Source: Ruegeria aquimaris
Lineage (GTDB): Bacteria; Pseudomonadota; Alphaproteobacteria; Rhodobacterales; Rhodobacteraceae
Assembly (NCBI RefSeq): GCF_025751555.1
Contig: NZ_JAOWLB010000029.1
Location: 1-41,726 of the forward strand
Length of the DNA stretch: 41,726 nt
Reading direction: 5' to 3'
Below, piece after piece: positions 25,216 to 34,544 of the stretch. How positions within the stretch are numbered: position 1 is the stretch's first letter; each line of letters begins with the position of its first letter. The translations under genes were made by a program, and so were the position numbers. The notes under the pieces are model-generated. The model saw nothing but the letters and a program-made list of their open reading frames with translations. It ran no database searches and was not told the DNA's origin.

Positions 25216-27336
25216 ATGCGTAGTAAATATCGTCTGGGCATCGACGCCGGCGGCACATTCACCGATTTCATCCTGGCAAGCGCTGGTGGCGAGGTACAGA
25301 TCTTCAAGGTGCTGTCCACCCCGACGGAACCCACCAAAGCCATCCGGAACGGGTTGGCTCTGATCACCGAGGAAACCGGGCTGAGCGCGGAAGAGATCGT
25401 CTCGAACTCGGATCTCTGCATCAATGGCACCACCGTCGGCCTCAACGCGTTGATCACCCATAACGGCGCCAAGACCGGGCTGATCGCCACGCGCGGCCAC
25501 GAGGATTCGATTGAAATCCGGTTGGGCCACAAAGAGGACGGTTATCGCTACGATCCCGAATACCCGCCCGCCACGATGCTGGTGCCGCGCCACTTGCGCA
25601 AGGGTGTCAGCGAGAGGGTGATCTCGGACGGTTCGGTGCGCACCCCGCTGAACGAAGAGGATGTGCGCGACGCTTGCCGGTATTTCATTGCCGAAGGTGT
25701 GGAATCTGTGGCGATCAGCTTTGTCTGGTCGGTGCTGCATCCCGAACACGAGATGCGCGCAGCGGAAATCGTGCGCGAAATGATGCCGGATGTGCGTCTG
25801 ACCGTCGGCAGCCAGCTTTACCCGCAGGTGCGCGAATACACCCGCACCTCGACCGCCATCGTGAACGCCTATCTGGCCCCGATCCTGCAACGCTATGTCG
25901 AAGCGATCGACGCCTATTTCCGCGAACTCGGCTCGAAACACCCGGTCCGCTATTTCCAGTCCAATGGCGGGCTGGCTCTGGGCAAGGTGGTGACGGATCA
26001 GTCGGTTTATGCCATCAACTCCGGCCCCGCCTCGGCACCGCAAGCGGCGCTCGACGTCGGCGCGCCTTGGGACGAGCGGAACATCATCACCTGCGACATG
26101 GGCGGCACCTCGTTCGACATCACCCTGACCAAGGACGGCAAGGCCAACGTCAACAAGAACATCGACTTTCTGCGCTATCGCATCGGCATACCGATGATCC
26201 AGGTGGAAACCCTGGGCGCCGGCGGCGGCTCCATCGGCTGGATCGACGAGATGGGGCTGATGCAGATGGGGCCGCAATCGGCCGGGTCCGAGCCGGGACC
26301 GGCCTGCTATGGACAGGGCGGCGAACGGCCGACCACGACCGATGCCAACCTTGTGCTGGGCTATCTCAACGGCGACGGGCTTGTCGGCGGGCGGCTGCCG
26401 CTCGACGCTGCCAAGGCCCGCGCGGCGATCAGGACGCATCTGGCCGATCCACTGGGCATCAGCGTGGAACGCGCCGCCTATGGCATGTTCACCATCGTCA
26501 ACAACAACATGGTGAACGCGATACGCCGGGTTTCGGTCGAACGGGGCTATGACCCACGCGACTTCGTGCTGATGGGCGCGGGCGGCGCGACGGGCGCGCA
26601 TATCACGGCGCTGGCGCGCGAGATGGGCATTTCCAAGGTGCTGATTTCCAAGCTCGCCTCGGGGCTTTGCGCCTATGGCCAGATCATTTCGGACGTGAAA
26701 TACAACTACATGGCACCCGCGCCCCTGCGGTTGCAGGGGGCTGACGCGGCCCGGACGCTTGACGACCTTTTCAACGGGCTGGAGGCGCGCGGGCGCGACG
26801 ATTTGGCGGGCGACGGGTTTGGCGAGGGCGACATCTCGATCAGGCGCACGCTCGATATGCGCTATGTCGGCCAGGTCCACGAATGCACGGTCGAGGTCGG
26901 CCCCTTCGCGGTCACCGAAACCTCGCTCGAGGATATCAAGGCGGCGTTCCACGCCCGCCACCGCGAGCTCTACACCTATGACGAGCCGCATAACGCCGTC
27001 GAAGTGGTGAACGTCGAAAGCGCGATCACCGGCCATGTCGACAAACCGCAACGGATGCATATCGCGCCGGGCAAAGGGGCGTCTTCGGCACTCAAGACCC
27101 ACCGCGAGATGGTGTTCAGCGCCGATGGCATTGCCCAGAACACACCGGTCTATGATGGCTCGGTGCTGGGCGCGGGCGATGTGCTGCACGGTCCGGCGGT
27201 GATCGAGGAAGTGACAACGACCATCGTTGTCGAACCGGGCTGGACCGTAAACCTGCACGAAACCGGCACTTACGTTCTGACCGCCGACGCTTCGGCCACG
27301 CGCACGGCGTCGGCCAAAGAACTGGCCGAGGCGTGA
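25216..27336 (+). CDS. Hydantoinase A/oxoprolinase-family ATP-dependent subunit
   Basis: A 706-residue HyuA-type subunit with an ASKHA ATPase fold: GIDAGGTFTDFILA at the N terminus, CINGTTVGLNALI, a hydantoinase_A core with CDMGGTSFDITL, VETLGAGGGSIGWID, GSEPGPACYGQGG, TDANLVLGYLN and FVLMGAGGATGAHITALA. The C-terminal domain ends in a beta-rich part (GPAVIEEVTTTIVVEPGW). It phosphorylates the ring amide to drive opening in the lactamase branch. AAAGGA precedes the ATG; 26 bp separate it from hyuB. The single A-plus-B pair next to a transaminase and semialdehyde dehydrogenase matches the gene set described for bacterial caprolactam degradation. Confidence 0.9.
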   Translation: MRSKYRLGIDAGGTFTDFILASAGGEVQIFKVLSTPTEPTKAIRNGLALITEETGLSAEEIVSNSDLCINGTTVGLNALITHNGAKTGLIATRGHEDSIEIRLGHKEDGYRYDPEYPPATMLVPRHLRKGVSERVISDGSVRTPLNEEDVRDACRYFIAEGVESVAISFVWSVLHPEHEMRAAEIVREMMPDVRLTVGSQLYPQVREYTRTSTAIVNAYLAPILQRYVEAIDAYFRELGSKHPVRYFQSNGGLALGKVVTDQSVYAINSGPASAPQAALDVGAPWDERNIITCDMGGTSFDITLTKDGKANVNKNIDFLRYRIGIPMIQVETLGAGGGSIGWIDEMGLMQMGPQSAGSEPGPACYGQGGERPTTTDANLVLGYLNGDGLVGGRLPLDAAKARAAIRTHLADPLGISVERAAYGMFTIVNNNMVNAIRRVSVERGYDPRDFVLMGAGGATGAHITALAREMGISKVLISKLASGLCAYGQIISDVKYNYMAPAPLRLQGADAARTLDDLFNGLEARGRDDLAGDGFGEGDISIRRTLDMRYVGQVHECTVEVGPFAVTETSLEDIKAAFHARHRELYTYDEPHNAVEVVNVESAITGHVDKPQRMHIAPGKGASSALKTHREMVFSADGIAQNTPVYDGSVLGAGDVLHGPAVIEEVTTTIVVEPGWTVNLHETGTYVLTADASATRTASAKELAEA

Positions 27337-27345
27337 GCGGTGGCC

Positions 27346-28089
27346 ATGGGCGGCGATAACACGTTCTCCCTGGCAGCGTCCGGGGTGACGGTGGCGTTCG
27401 GCGGGTTCAAGGCTCTCACCGACGTGACGCTCACCGTGACCCCGGGCGCCATTCATGGCCTCATCGGCCCGAACGGCGCCGGAAAGACCACGCTGGTCAA
27501 CGTGCTGACAGGGTTTCAAGAACCAACCACGGGCCGCATCCTGCTGGGCGGGCGCGATGTCGGCGCCCATCCCGCACATCTCCTCCGGCGCGAAGGCGTG
27601 GCGCGCACCTTCCAGGCCGGGCGGCTGTTCACCGGGTTGGACGTGCTCGACAACCTTGCGGTAACCGGCGTGGGGTTGGGCCATTCGCGCCATGCCTCCG
27701 AGGTCGAAGCGATGCGCGTTCTGAGCTGGATGGGCGTGGCCGATCTGGCCGAGAAACCCGCCGCCGGGCTGCCCTATACTGACGAACGGCGCGTGGGCAT
27801 CGCCCGCGCGCTGATGTTCGCACCCTCCTTCCTGCTGCTTGATGAACCGGCGGCGGGCATGTCCGAGGCCGAGGCCGACGACCTTGCCGCGTTGATTGCC
27901 CGGGTCGCGGGTGAGCTGGGTACCGGGGTTTTGCTGATCGAACATAATGTCGGGCTGGTCCTGTCGGTCAGTTCCCATGTCTACGTGCTCGATGCCGGGC
28001 AGGTGATCGAAGAGGGTGACCGCAGCGCGATCACCGCCAGCCAGCGCGTACGCGACGCCTATTTCGGCGCCGATCAGGAGGCCGCGTGA
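27346..28089 (+). CDS. Liv-type ABC transporter ATPase (LivG-like)
   Basis: An ATPase of about 247 residues of the branched-chain amino acid/amide (HAAT) family: Walker A GLIGPNGAGKTTLVN, RTFQAGRLFTGLDVLDN, Walker B LLLDEPAAGMSEAEA and the switch LIEHNVGLV. The signature is degenerate (LPYTDERRVGIARAL instead of LSGGQ), which occurs in this subfamily. Start: ATG 27346, or GTG 27340 two codons earlier. It follows hyuA after about 10 bp and overlaps livF by 1 bp. Confidence 0.9.
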   Translation: MGGDNTFSLAASGVTVAFGGFKALTDVTLTVTPGAIHGLIGPNGAGKTTLVNVLTGFQEPTTGRILLGGRDVGAHPAHLLRREGVARTFQAGRLFTGLDVLDNLAVTGVGLGHSRHASEVEAMRVLSWMGVADLAEKPAAGLPYTDERRVGIARALMFAPSFLLLDEPAAGMSEAEADDLAALIARVAGELGTGVLLIEHNVGLVLSVSSHVYVLDAGQVIEEGDRSAITASQRVRDAYFGADQEAA

Positions 28090-28829
28090 TGTCCAAGCTG
28101 GGGGTTTTCGATATCTCCGTGCGCTACGGCAAGGTGCCTGCGGTGAACGATCTGACGCTGCATGTGACCGAGGGCGAACGCGTCTTTGTCTCGGGACCGA
28201 ACGGGGCGGGCAAGTCCTCGCTGCTAAAGGCGATCAGCGGCGCGGTGGCGACAAGCCATGGCCGGATCGAGATGGACGGTGACCTGCTGACCGGCTGCGC
28301 ACCCGAGGCGATTGCCCGGTTGGGACTTTCGATGGTGCCCGAGGGGCGCGAGATCTTCGGTGCGCTCACGGTCGAGGAAAACCTGCGCGTCGGCACCGGT
28401 CTGCGCCGCGATGCCAGCGCGGTAGAGGAGGACATCGCCGATATCTACGACAGTTTCCCGATCCTGGGCGAGCGGCGGGGCGCGGCGGCGGGCGCCCTGT
28501 CGGGTGGACAACAACAGATGCTGGCCATTGGCCGCGCGCTGATGACCAACCCCAAGTTGATCATGGTGGACGAACCCTCGCTGGGGCTGGCGCCAAAGAT
28601 CGTGGATCAGGTCTATGACACGCTTTGCGCGTTGCAAGAGGAACGTGGACTGACCCTGCTCATCGTCGAGCAAAGCTCGCTGCGGGCTGCGCGGGTGGGC
28701 GGGCGCATGGTGCTGATGCGCGGCGGGCGGATCGTGGGCGAGGGCAATGCCGCCGACATGGCTGACCGCGATGCACTGGCGGCGGCCTATTTCGGCAATT
28801 CCCCGACCGAGACGGAGGCAACGACATGA
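28089..28829 (+). CDS. Liv-type ABC transporter ATPase (LivF-like)
   Basis: A 246-residue ATPase, second of the pair: VSGPNGAGKSSLLKAISG, GLSMVPEGREIFGALTVEENL, signature LSGGQQQMLAIGRAL, Walker B IMVDEPSLGLAP and VEQSSLRAARV. The start codon shares a base with the livG stop (TGATG). With the LivG-like protein it drives the importer encoded downstream. Confidence 0.92.
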   Translation: MSKLGVFDISVRYGKVPAVNDLTLHVTEGERVFVSGPNGAGKSSLLKAISGAVATSHGRIEMDGDLLTGCAPEAIARLGLSMVPEGREIFGALTVEENLRVGTGLRRDASAVEEDIADIYDSFPILGERRGAAAGALSGGQQQMLAIGRALMTNPKLIMVDEPSLGLAPKIVDQVYDTLCALQEERGLTLLIVEQSSLRAARVGGRMVLMRGGRIVGEGNAADMADRDALAAAYFGNSPTETEATT

Positions 28830-29740
28830 CCAACCTTGCGCAGCTATTCTTCGACGCGGCCTCGCTTGGCGGGCTTTATGCCATGGCCGCGCTCGGGATC
28901 GCGCTGATCTTTGGGGTGATGAACCTCGTCAACTTCGCACATGGCGAATACATCGCCTTTTGCGTCTTTGCGCTGATCGTACCATCGACCGATGCCGTGG
29001 CGATGATGTTTCTGGGTCGGGCGCCAGCGCTGGTTCTGATCCTGGTGGTTCTGGCTCTGGGCGGGCTGATCGCGGTGGCCAGCGAATATGCCGTGTTCCG
29101 GCATTTGCGGCGGGCCGATCCGGTGGCGATGATGATCGCTTCTTTCGCCCTGGGTTTCGTGATCCGCAACGCGCTGCTGGCGGCCTATGGCGGGCGGCCC
29201 AAGGCGATCAGCCTCTGGCCCGGGTTGAACACACCGGTGAACATCGCCGGTGCCAGCGTCCCGCTATTGCAGCTGATCGTGATCGTGACGACGCTGCTGG
29301 TTGTGACCGGGCTGGCGCTGTTGCTGAAAAAGACGCGTATCGGGCTGGAAATGCGTGCCGCGGCCGAGAATTTCACCATGGCGCGCCTGTTGGGTGTGCG
29401 TGCCAACCGGGTGATCACCGGGGCCTTTGCCCTGTCCGGCGCGCTGGCTGCTGCGGTGGCGCTAATCATGGCGACGCAGACCGGCGTGGCCGATGTGAAG
29501 ATGGGCGGGCAGATCATGCTGGTCGCGTTCATCGCCACGGTTCTGGGTGGTCTGGGTTCGCTTCCCGGCGCTGTGGCCGCCGGGTTCATGGTCGGCATCG
29601 TGTCGGTTGTCTTGCAGGCCTGGCTGCCGCTCGACGCGCGGCCGTTCCGCGATGCGTTTCTCTACACACTGGTGATCGTCTGCCTGCTCTTGCGGCCGCA
29701 GGGGCTGTTCGTTCCCGCATCTGCCAAGCCGAGGGTCTGA
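28826..29740 (+). CDS. Liv-type ABC transporter permease (LivH-like)
   Basis: A 304-residue membrane protein with about eight hydrophobic segments and the LivH hallmark GVMNLVNFAHGEYIAF near the N terminus, then ENFTMARLLGVRANRV and IATVLGGLGSLPGAVAAGFMVG. Its ATG overlaps the livF stop by 4 bp. Confidence 0.92.
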   Translation: MTNLAQLFFDAASLGGLYAMAALGIALIFGVMNLVNFAHGEYIAFCVFALIVPSTDAVAMMFLGRAPALVLILVVLALGGLIAVASEYAVFRHLRRADPVAMMIASFALGFVIRNALLAAYGGRPKAISLWPGLNTPVNIAGASVPLLQLIVIVTTLLVVTGLALLLKKTRIGLEMRAAAENFTMARLLGVRANRVITGAFALSGALAAAVALIMATQTGVADVKMGGQIMLVAFIATVLGGLGSLPGAVAAGFMVGIVSVVLQAWLPLDARPFRDAFLYTLVIVCLLLRPQGLFVPASAKPRV

Positions 29741-29741
29741 C

Positions 29742-30806
29742 ATGCAATCGCAACACACAAGCAATCGTATCGCGGCCTATTCGACACCGGTCGTCCTGGC
29801 GGTTCTGCTTCTGGGCTTTGTCGTGCTGGTGGCACTCTTCGGCGACAAGGCGCTGGCCCGCACCATGGCTGAAACCCTGGTGCGGGTGGTGCTGGTGGTC
29901 TCGCTCTGGATCTTTGTCGGCAATTCGGGCGTGATCAACTTTGGCCATGCGGGATACATGGCGATCGGGGCCTATTGCTCGGCCTGGCTGACGCTGAAAC
30001 CGCAATCCAAGGCGCTGTTCCTGCCCGATCTGCCCGACTGGCTGATGCAGGCTCAGTGGCCCGTCTTTCCGGCCGCCATCGCGGGCGGTCTGCTGGCGGC
30101 CTTCATCGCACTCTTGTCAGGGGCGGCGATCTTGCGGCTTTCGGGCATCGCCGCCTCGATTGCCACATTCGCCTTTCTGGCGATCGTCAACACCGTCTAT
30201 TCCAACTGGGAGGGCGTGACAGGCGCGACCAGTTCGGTCGTGGGCCTGCCGCGATATGTGAATCAGTGGGTGGCGCTGGGTTGGGCGGTTGCGGCGATTT
30301 TCGCGGCCAATCTCTATGCCAATTCGGCCTCGGGGCTGGCGTTGCGCGCCACGCGCGAGGATGAGGTCGCGGCGCGCGCCAGTGGCATCGACATGTATCG
30401 CCACCGGCTGCTGTCGCTGGTGATCTCGGGCTTCTTTACCGGCGTGTCCGGCGCGCTTCTGGGTCATTCCATCGGTGTGCTGAACCCCGACAGCTTCTAT
30501 CTGGGGATCACGTTCATTTCGCTTGCCATGCTGGTTGTGGGCGGCATCGGCAGCCTGTCGGGCGCAGTCATGGGGGTCTTGTTGCTGTCCCTCCTGATCG
30601 AATTGCTGGTGCGGGCTGAACAGGGCATGGCCATCGGTACAACGCATTTCGCGCTTCCTTCGGGCAGCCAGGAGATCCTGATCGGGATGGCGATGATCCT
30701 GGTGCTGATCGTGCGGCCCAACGGGGTAACCGCCGGCAAGGAATTCAAACTGAAGCCGCAATGGCTTCGCCAATCGCGCCTGGATAGCGCGAAATCAACC
30801 AACTGA
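29742..30806 (+). CDS. Liv-type ABC transporter permease (LivM-like)
   Basis: A 354-residue membrane protein: LWIFVGNSGVINFGHAGYMAIGAY, LRATREDEVAARASGIDMYRHRLLSLVISGFFTGVSGALLGH and MLVVGGIGSLSGAVMGV are the LivM landmarks. The last 25 or so residues form a basic cytoplasmic tail. It starts one base after the livH stop. Confidence 0.92.
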   Translation: MQSQHTSNRIAAYSTPVVLAVLLLGFVVLVALFGDKALARTMAETLVRVVLVVSLWIFVGNSGVINFGHAGYMAIGAYCSAWLTLKPQSKALFLPDLPDWLMQAQWPVFPAAIAGGLLAAFIALLSGAAILRLSGIAASIATFAFLAIVNTVYSNWEGVTGATSSVVGLPRYVNQWVALGWAVAAIFAANLYANSASGLALRATREDEVAARASGIDMYRHRLLSLVISGFFTGVSGALLGHSIGVLNPDSFYLGITFISLAMLVVGGIGSLSGAVMGVLLLSLLIELLVRAEQGMAIGTTHFALPSGSQEILIGMAMILVLIVRPNGVTAGKEFKLKPQWLRQSRLDSAKSTN

Positions 30807-30817
30807 GGAGAAGACCT

Positions 30818-31987
30818 GTGAAAAGACTTGCACTTGCGTCGGCCTTTGCCGCGCTGGCATGGCCCGCCATGGCCGAGGATATCACCATCGGTTTCGCGAT
30901 TGCGAAATCCGGGTGGATGGAGGCATACGATACCCCCGCCGCGACAGCCGCCAAGATCCGCATCGACGAGATCAACGCGGATGGCGGGTTGCTGGGTCGA
31001 CAAATCAAATGGGTCGAGGCCGACACCAAAACCGACCGCCAGCAATCGGCCAGGGCCGGGCTTCAGGTGATCGACGAAGGCGCCGACATGATGATCGTCA
31101 GCTGCGACTACGATTTCGGCGCGCCTGCGGCCCTCTCGGCCGAGGCCGAGGGCATGGTCTCCTTTTTCCTCTGCGCCGAGGATGTGAAGGCCGGTATTCA
31201 GGGCGTCGGGCCACATTCTTTCTCGGGTTCGGTGCTGGCGGCGGTGCAGGGCGCGACCATGGCCGAGTGGAGCCATGCCAAGCGCGGGGCCAAGTCGGGT
31301 TATGTGCTGCTGGACACCACAATCGAATACAACAAGGGGATTTGCAGCGGCTTCGACTGGATGTTCCCACAGATCGACGGCACCCAGATCGTGGGCCGCG
31401 ATACGTTCAAGAATGACGATGCCTCGATTGCCAGCCAGATCACCCGGATCAAGGCGCTACCGCAGGAACCGGACGTGATCATGCTCTGCTCCTACATCCC
31501 CGGTGCCGCCTCGGCTGTGCGCCAGATCCGTGCCGCCGGGATCAATTCGCTGATCCTCAACGGCTCTGCGGTGGACGGTTCTTATTGGCTGGATGCGACG
31601 CCCGATCTGTCGGGTTTTGTGGTGCCGGTGCAGGGTTCGATCTATGGCGACGACCCGCGCGCGGAGGTCGAGACATTCAACCAGTCCTATGAAAAGGCCA
31701 CGGGCGCCCGTCCGGCAAGCTCCTATGCCTATCCGGGCTATGTGCTGCTCGATCTCTGGGCCAAGGCCGTGGAACGCGCAGGCACGCTCGATGGTGCGGC
31801 GGTGACGGCGGAACTCGAAAAGATGCAGGACGAGCCCACCGCGTTCGGCCCGCGCAGCTTCACCGCTGACCTGCACCACCAGAACGTTGCCGAGATGCAG
31901 ATTGTCGAGATCACGAACGGTAAACCGGCCGTTGCCGATAGCTGGACCATCAGCCAGCCTGTGCCGCTTGATGTGCTGTTGAAGTGA
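30818..31987 (+). CDS. Periplasmic binding protein of the Liv-type importer
   Basis: A 389-residue Peripla_BP_6 (LivK/AmiC-like) protein. It begins with a Sec signal peptide (MKRLALASAFAALAWPAMA, likely cleaved before EDITIG). The mature part shows FAIAKSGWMEAYDTPAATAAKIRIDEINADGG, GLLGRQIKWVEADTKTDRQQSA, RIKALPQEPDVIMLCSYIPGA and AYPGYVLLDLWAKAVERAG. The start is GTG 30818 with GAGGAG eight bases upstream. Encoded last in the hyuBA-liv operon and followed by a strong terminator, it probably captures the cyclic amide substrate, though this is inferred from position only. Confidence 0.9.
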   Translation: MKRLALASAFAALAWPAMAEDITIGFAIAKSGWMEAYDTPAATAAKIRIDEINADGGLLGRQIKWVEADTKTDRQQSARAGLQVIDEGADMMIVSCDYDFGAPAALSAEAEGMVSFFLCAEDVKAGIQGVGPHSFSGSVLAAVQGATMAEWSHAKRGAKSGYVLLDTTIEYNKGICSGFDWMFPQIDGTQIVGRDTFKNDDASIASQITRIKALPQEPDVIMLCSYIPGAASAVRQIRAAGINSLILNGSAVDGSYWLDATPDLSGFVVPVQGSIYGDDPRAEVETFNQSYEKATGARPASSYAYPGYVLLDLWAKAVERAGTLDGAAVTAELEKMQDEPTAFGPRSFTADLHHQNVAEMQIVEITNGKPAVADSWTISQPVPLDVLLK

Positions 31988-32013
31988 CCTAAAGTCGGCG
32001 TTTTAACTGAGAT

Positions 32014-32043
32014 AATGTACCCCCGCGGATGCGGGGGTACATT
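32014..32043 (+). terminator. Strong Rho-independent-type terminator after the hyuBA-liv operon
   Basis: A perfect 13-bp stem (AATGTACCCCCGC, 32014-32026, with its complement at 32031-32043) closes a GGAT loop, 26 bases after the stop; TGTTT follows. The symmetrical stem could also stop transcription from the other side. Confidence 0.85.
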
Positions 32044-32375
32044 TGTTTCAGTCTGCCGGCAGCTATATCAATCATGTGGTCTGAGGTGACGACTTCGGAG
32101 GTGATTTACGGATCGCGTTTGTCAAGGTAATGCGTTTTCTGGCGATGACAGCGATGTTGCGGTTGTGAAGTTCTCCAGCGGTACGCGTTGTTGCGGTCAA
32201 TTTTCGCCGTGCGGGACGGTGATGCTGGTCTGCATGAACAGACCGGCGAGTGCATTGGATTCACGAAAAGAACCCTTAAGGAGATTTGAGCAACGAAGCG
32301 ATTTTCGACCACCCGGTCCTTTGCCTTTGTCTCAAAACTGTGCCTTCGACACAGTCGCGGTGAAACCAATTCTGC
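32044..32375. other. Gene-free stretch, probably decayed sequence
   Basis: 332 bases between the terminator and a phyR tail. One minus-strand frame (about 32100-32200) reads HNRNIAVIARKRITLTNAI, vaguely like the C-terminal tail of IS110-type transposases, but too short to call. No intact gene or clear promoter was seen. Confidence 0.4.
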
Positions 32376-32645
32376 TCAAGCCTTGAGAGTCTCAGTCGAG
32401 GCGAAGAAGATCGCCTGACTGACCGCCGAACGAACCTGGTCTTCGGTATAGGGTTTCGAGATCAGGAAGGCCGGTTCAGGACCGCTCCCCGACAACAATC
32501 TCTCGGGAAAAGCCGTGATGAAGATGACCGGCCGATCACCAAATTCGCGCAGAATGTCATTGACGGCGTCGATGCTGCTGGAGTTGTCGGCCAGCTGGAT
32601 ATCCGACAGGATCAGATCGGCCTCGTTCTTGGCCGCCATCAGCGG
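32376..32645 (-). pseudogene. phyR: PhyR-type response regulator, C-terminal receiver fragment
   Basis: The translation ADLILSDIQLADNSSSIDAVNDIL, GDRPVIFITAFPERLLSG, EPAFLISKPYTEDQVRSAVSQAIFF and the ending STETLKA match the C-terminal receiver of alphaproteobacterial PhyR, the anti-anti-sigma switch of the general stress response. The phosphorylatable Asp (SDIQ), Thr and Lys (SKPY) survive. The N-terminal sigma-like domain and the first third of the receiver are absent: homology stops near 32645 and foreign-looking codons (PRQRFRPGP) precede it. It is a broken, probably inactive copy. Confidence 0.8.
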
Positions 32646-32738
32646 CCCGGGCCGAAAGCGCTGGCGCGGCGGCGCCCTAGCCTTGGCGCATCGCCAATTC
32701 CCACCAATTCACAAGACCAATCCAGCACCGGGCTTACC

Positions 32739-34496
32739 TTAGCGCGACCGCCGAAGTGCCTCGAGGGTCTTTTCACGCATCACGAATTTCTGCACCTTTC
32801 CGGTAATCGTCATCGGCATCTCCTCGACCACGCGGAAATGGCGCGGGATCTTGTAATGCGCGATCTGGCCCTGGCAAAATGCCCGCAGTTCGTCGGCATT
32901 CAACGCCTCTCCAGGCCGGGCCGTGGCCCAGGCGCAGACCTCTTCGCCAAACTTCTCGTCGGGGATGCCGAACACCTGAACATCGCTGACCTTGGGATGG
33001 CGGATCAGGAACTCCTCGATCTCGCGTGGATAGATGTTCTCGCCGCCGCGGATGATCATGTCCTTCACCCGCCCGACGATGGTGCAGAACCCCTCGTCAT
33101 CGAACACCGCCAGATCGCCGGTATGCATCCAGCCATCGGTGATGCTCTGGGCGCTCTTGGCCGCATCATCCCAATACCCTTTCATCACCGAATAGCCGCG
33201 GGTGCACAGCTCTCCCTTTTCGCCCACGGCAACGATATCGCCATCCGGCCCGACCAGCTTGACCTCGAGATGCGGATGCACCCGGCCCACCGTTTCGCAA
33301 CGCTTGTCGATCGAGTCGTTGACGAAACTCTGAAATGACACTGGCGAGGTTTCGGTCATGCCGTAACAGATCGTGACCTCGGGCATGTTCATCTTGGTGT
33401 TGACCCGTCGCATCACCTCGATCGGACACGGCGCCCCCGCCATGATGCCGGTCCGCATCGCGCTCAGATCGCGCGGGCGGGTTTCCAAGGCCTCCAGCAT
33501 CGCAACGAACATCGTCGGCACGCCATAGGCGGCGGTGCAGCGCTCGCGCTCCAGGGTATCGAGCGTCGCCACAGGGTCGAACCCTTCGCCCGGGAACACC
33601 ATGGCCGCCCCTTTGCTGATCGCCCCGATCACCCCCATGACCATGCCGAAACAGTGGTAAAGCGGAACCGGAATAGCCAGCCGGTCGGTCTCGGTCAGAT
33701 TGATCCGCCCGGTCACGAAGCGGGCATTGTTGACGATGTTGTAATGCGACAGCGTCGCGCCCTTTGGGTTGCCGGTGGTCCCCGAGGTGAACTGGATGTT
33801 GATCGCGTCGTCCGGGTTTAGCGTCCGGTCCACCGCTGGCAGGCGCAACAGCTGGGCCGGTCCGCCCAATCGGCGCAACGCCTCAAAGGAATAGGTGCCG
33901 GCAACCGGCTCGTCGCCCATCACAACGACGCTGCGCAGATGGGGTAACTTGGCCGAATGCAACCGCCCCGGCGCCGCGCTGTCCAGCTCAGGCGCCAAGT
34001 GCCGGACCATGCCAACATAATCCGACGTCTTGAACGACCGGGCACAGATCAGCGTCTTGCAGCCCACCTTGTTGAGCGCATACTCCAGCTCGGCCAACCG
34101 GTAGGCCGGGTTGATATTCACCATGATCGCGCCAATCCGAGCCGTGGCGAATTGCGTCAGTACCCATTCGAACCGGTTGGGCGACCAGATGCCGACCCGG
34201 TCGCCTTTCTCCAGCCCCAATGCCAGCAGACCCGAGGCCAGTTCGTCGACCGCCCGATCCAGGTCGTAGTAGCTCAGCCTTATGCCCTGTTCACAGAACA
34301 CCAGCGCCTCGCGCGGGCCAAAGCGCGATATCGCCTCGCGCAGAAGTTGCGGAATGGTGATATAGGTCAACGGTGGGTTTGACGGGCCCCGGACATAGGA
34401 CATCCCGCCCTGAGGGGCGAGCGTTTCGGGCGCCGCTTCGGTGGTTGTATCCCAGCCAGAAATCCGGCTGGATAGACTTTCGCTCAGGATCGACAT
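32739..34496 (-). CDS. Acyl-CoA synthetase (AMP-binding family)
   Basis: A 585-residue AMP-forming acid-CoA ligase. The phosphate loop FTSGTTGNPKGATLSHYN, CYGMTETSPVSFQ, the hinge region GWMHTGDLAVFDDEG, GRVKDMIIRGGENIYPREIEEFL and the C-terminal catalytic lysine in MTITGKVQKF are all intact. It looks like medium-chain or FadD-type ligases with a 30-residue N-terminal extension. GGAGGCGGAG precedes the ATG. It lies 48 bp after the ATPase-amidase gene, last of the minus-strand operon, so it may activate the acid released by the amidase. Substrate not predictable from sequence. Confidence 0.92.
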   Translation of the reverse strand: MSILSESLSSRISGWDTTTEAAPETLAPQGGMSYVRGPSNPPLTYITIPQLLREAISRFGPREALVFCEQGIRLSYYDLDRAVDELASGLLALGLEKGDRVGIWSPNRFEWVLTQFATARIGAIMVNINPAYRLAELEYALNKVGCKTLICARSFKTSDYVGMVRHLAPELDSAAPGRLHSAKLPHLRSVVVMGDEPVAGTYSFEALRRLGGPAQLLRLPAVDRTLNPDDAINIQFTSGTTGNPKGATLSHYNIVNNARFVTGRINLTETDRLAIPVPLYHCFGMVMGVIGAISKGAAMVFPGEGFDPVATLDTLERERCTAAYGVPTMFVAMLEALETRPRDLSAMRTGIMAGAPCPIEVMRRVNTKMNMPEVTICYGMTETSPVSFQSFVNDSIDKRCETVGRVHPHLEVKLVGPDGDIVAVGEKGELCTRGYSVMKGYWDDAAKSAQSITDGWMHTGDLAVFDDEGFCTIVGRVKDMIIRGGENIYPREIEEFLIRHPKVSDVQVFGIPDEKFGEEVCAWATARPGEALNADELRAFCQGQIAHYKIPRHFRVVEEMPMTITGKVQKFVMREKTLEALRRSR

Positions 34497-34544
34497 TCTC
34501 CGCCTCCCTTGAATGGCCCGGATGAGTCAGTTCACCCCGTCTGG

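Noticed and set aside
25111-27978. 955-codon open frame on the minus strand across hyuA and livG
   Set aside because: It is antisense to two clear genes, its translation is His/Arg/Gln-rich with no family resemblance, and it reflects the codon bias of high-GC coding DNA.
32106-32369. 87-codon minus-strand ORF in the gap after the terminator
   Set aside because: No resemblance to a known protein and no ribosome site; a different frame gives a faint IS110-like tail, but too short to annotate as an element.
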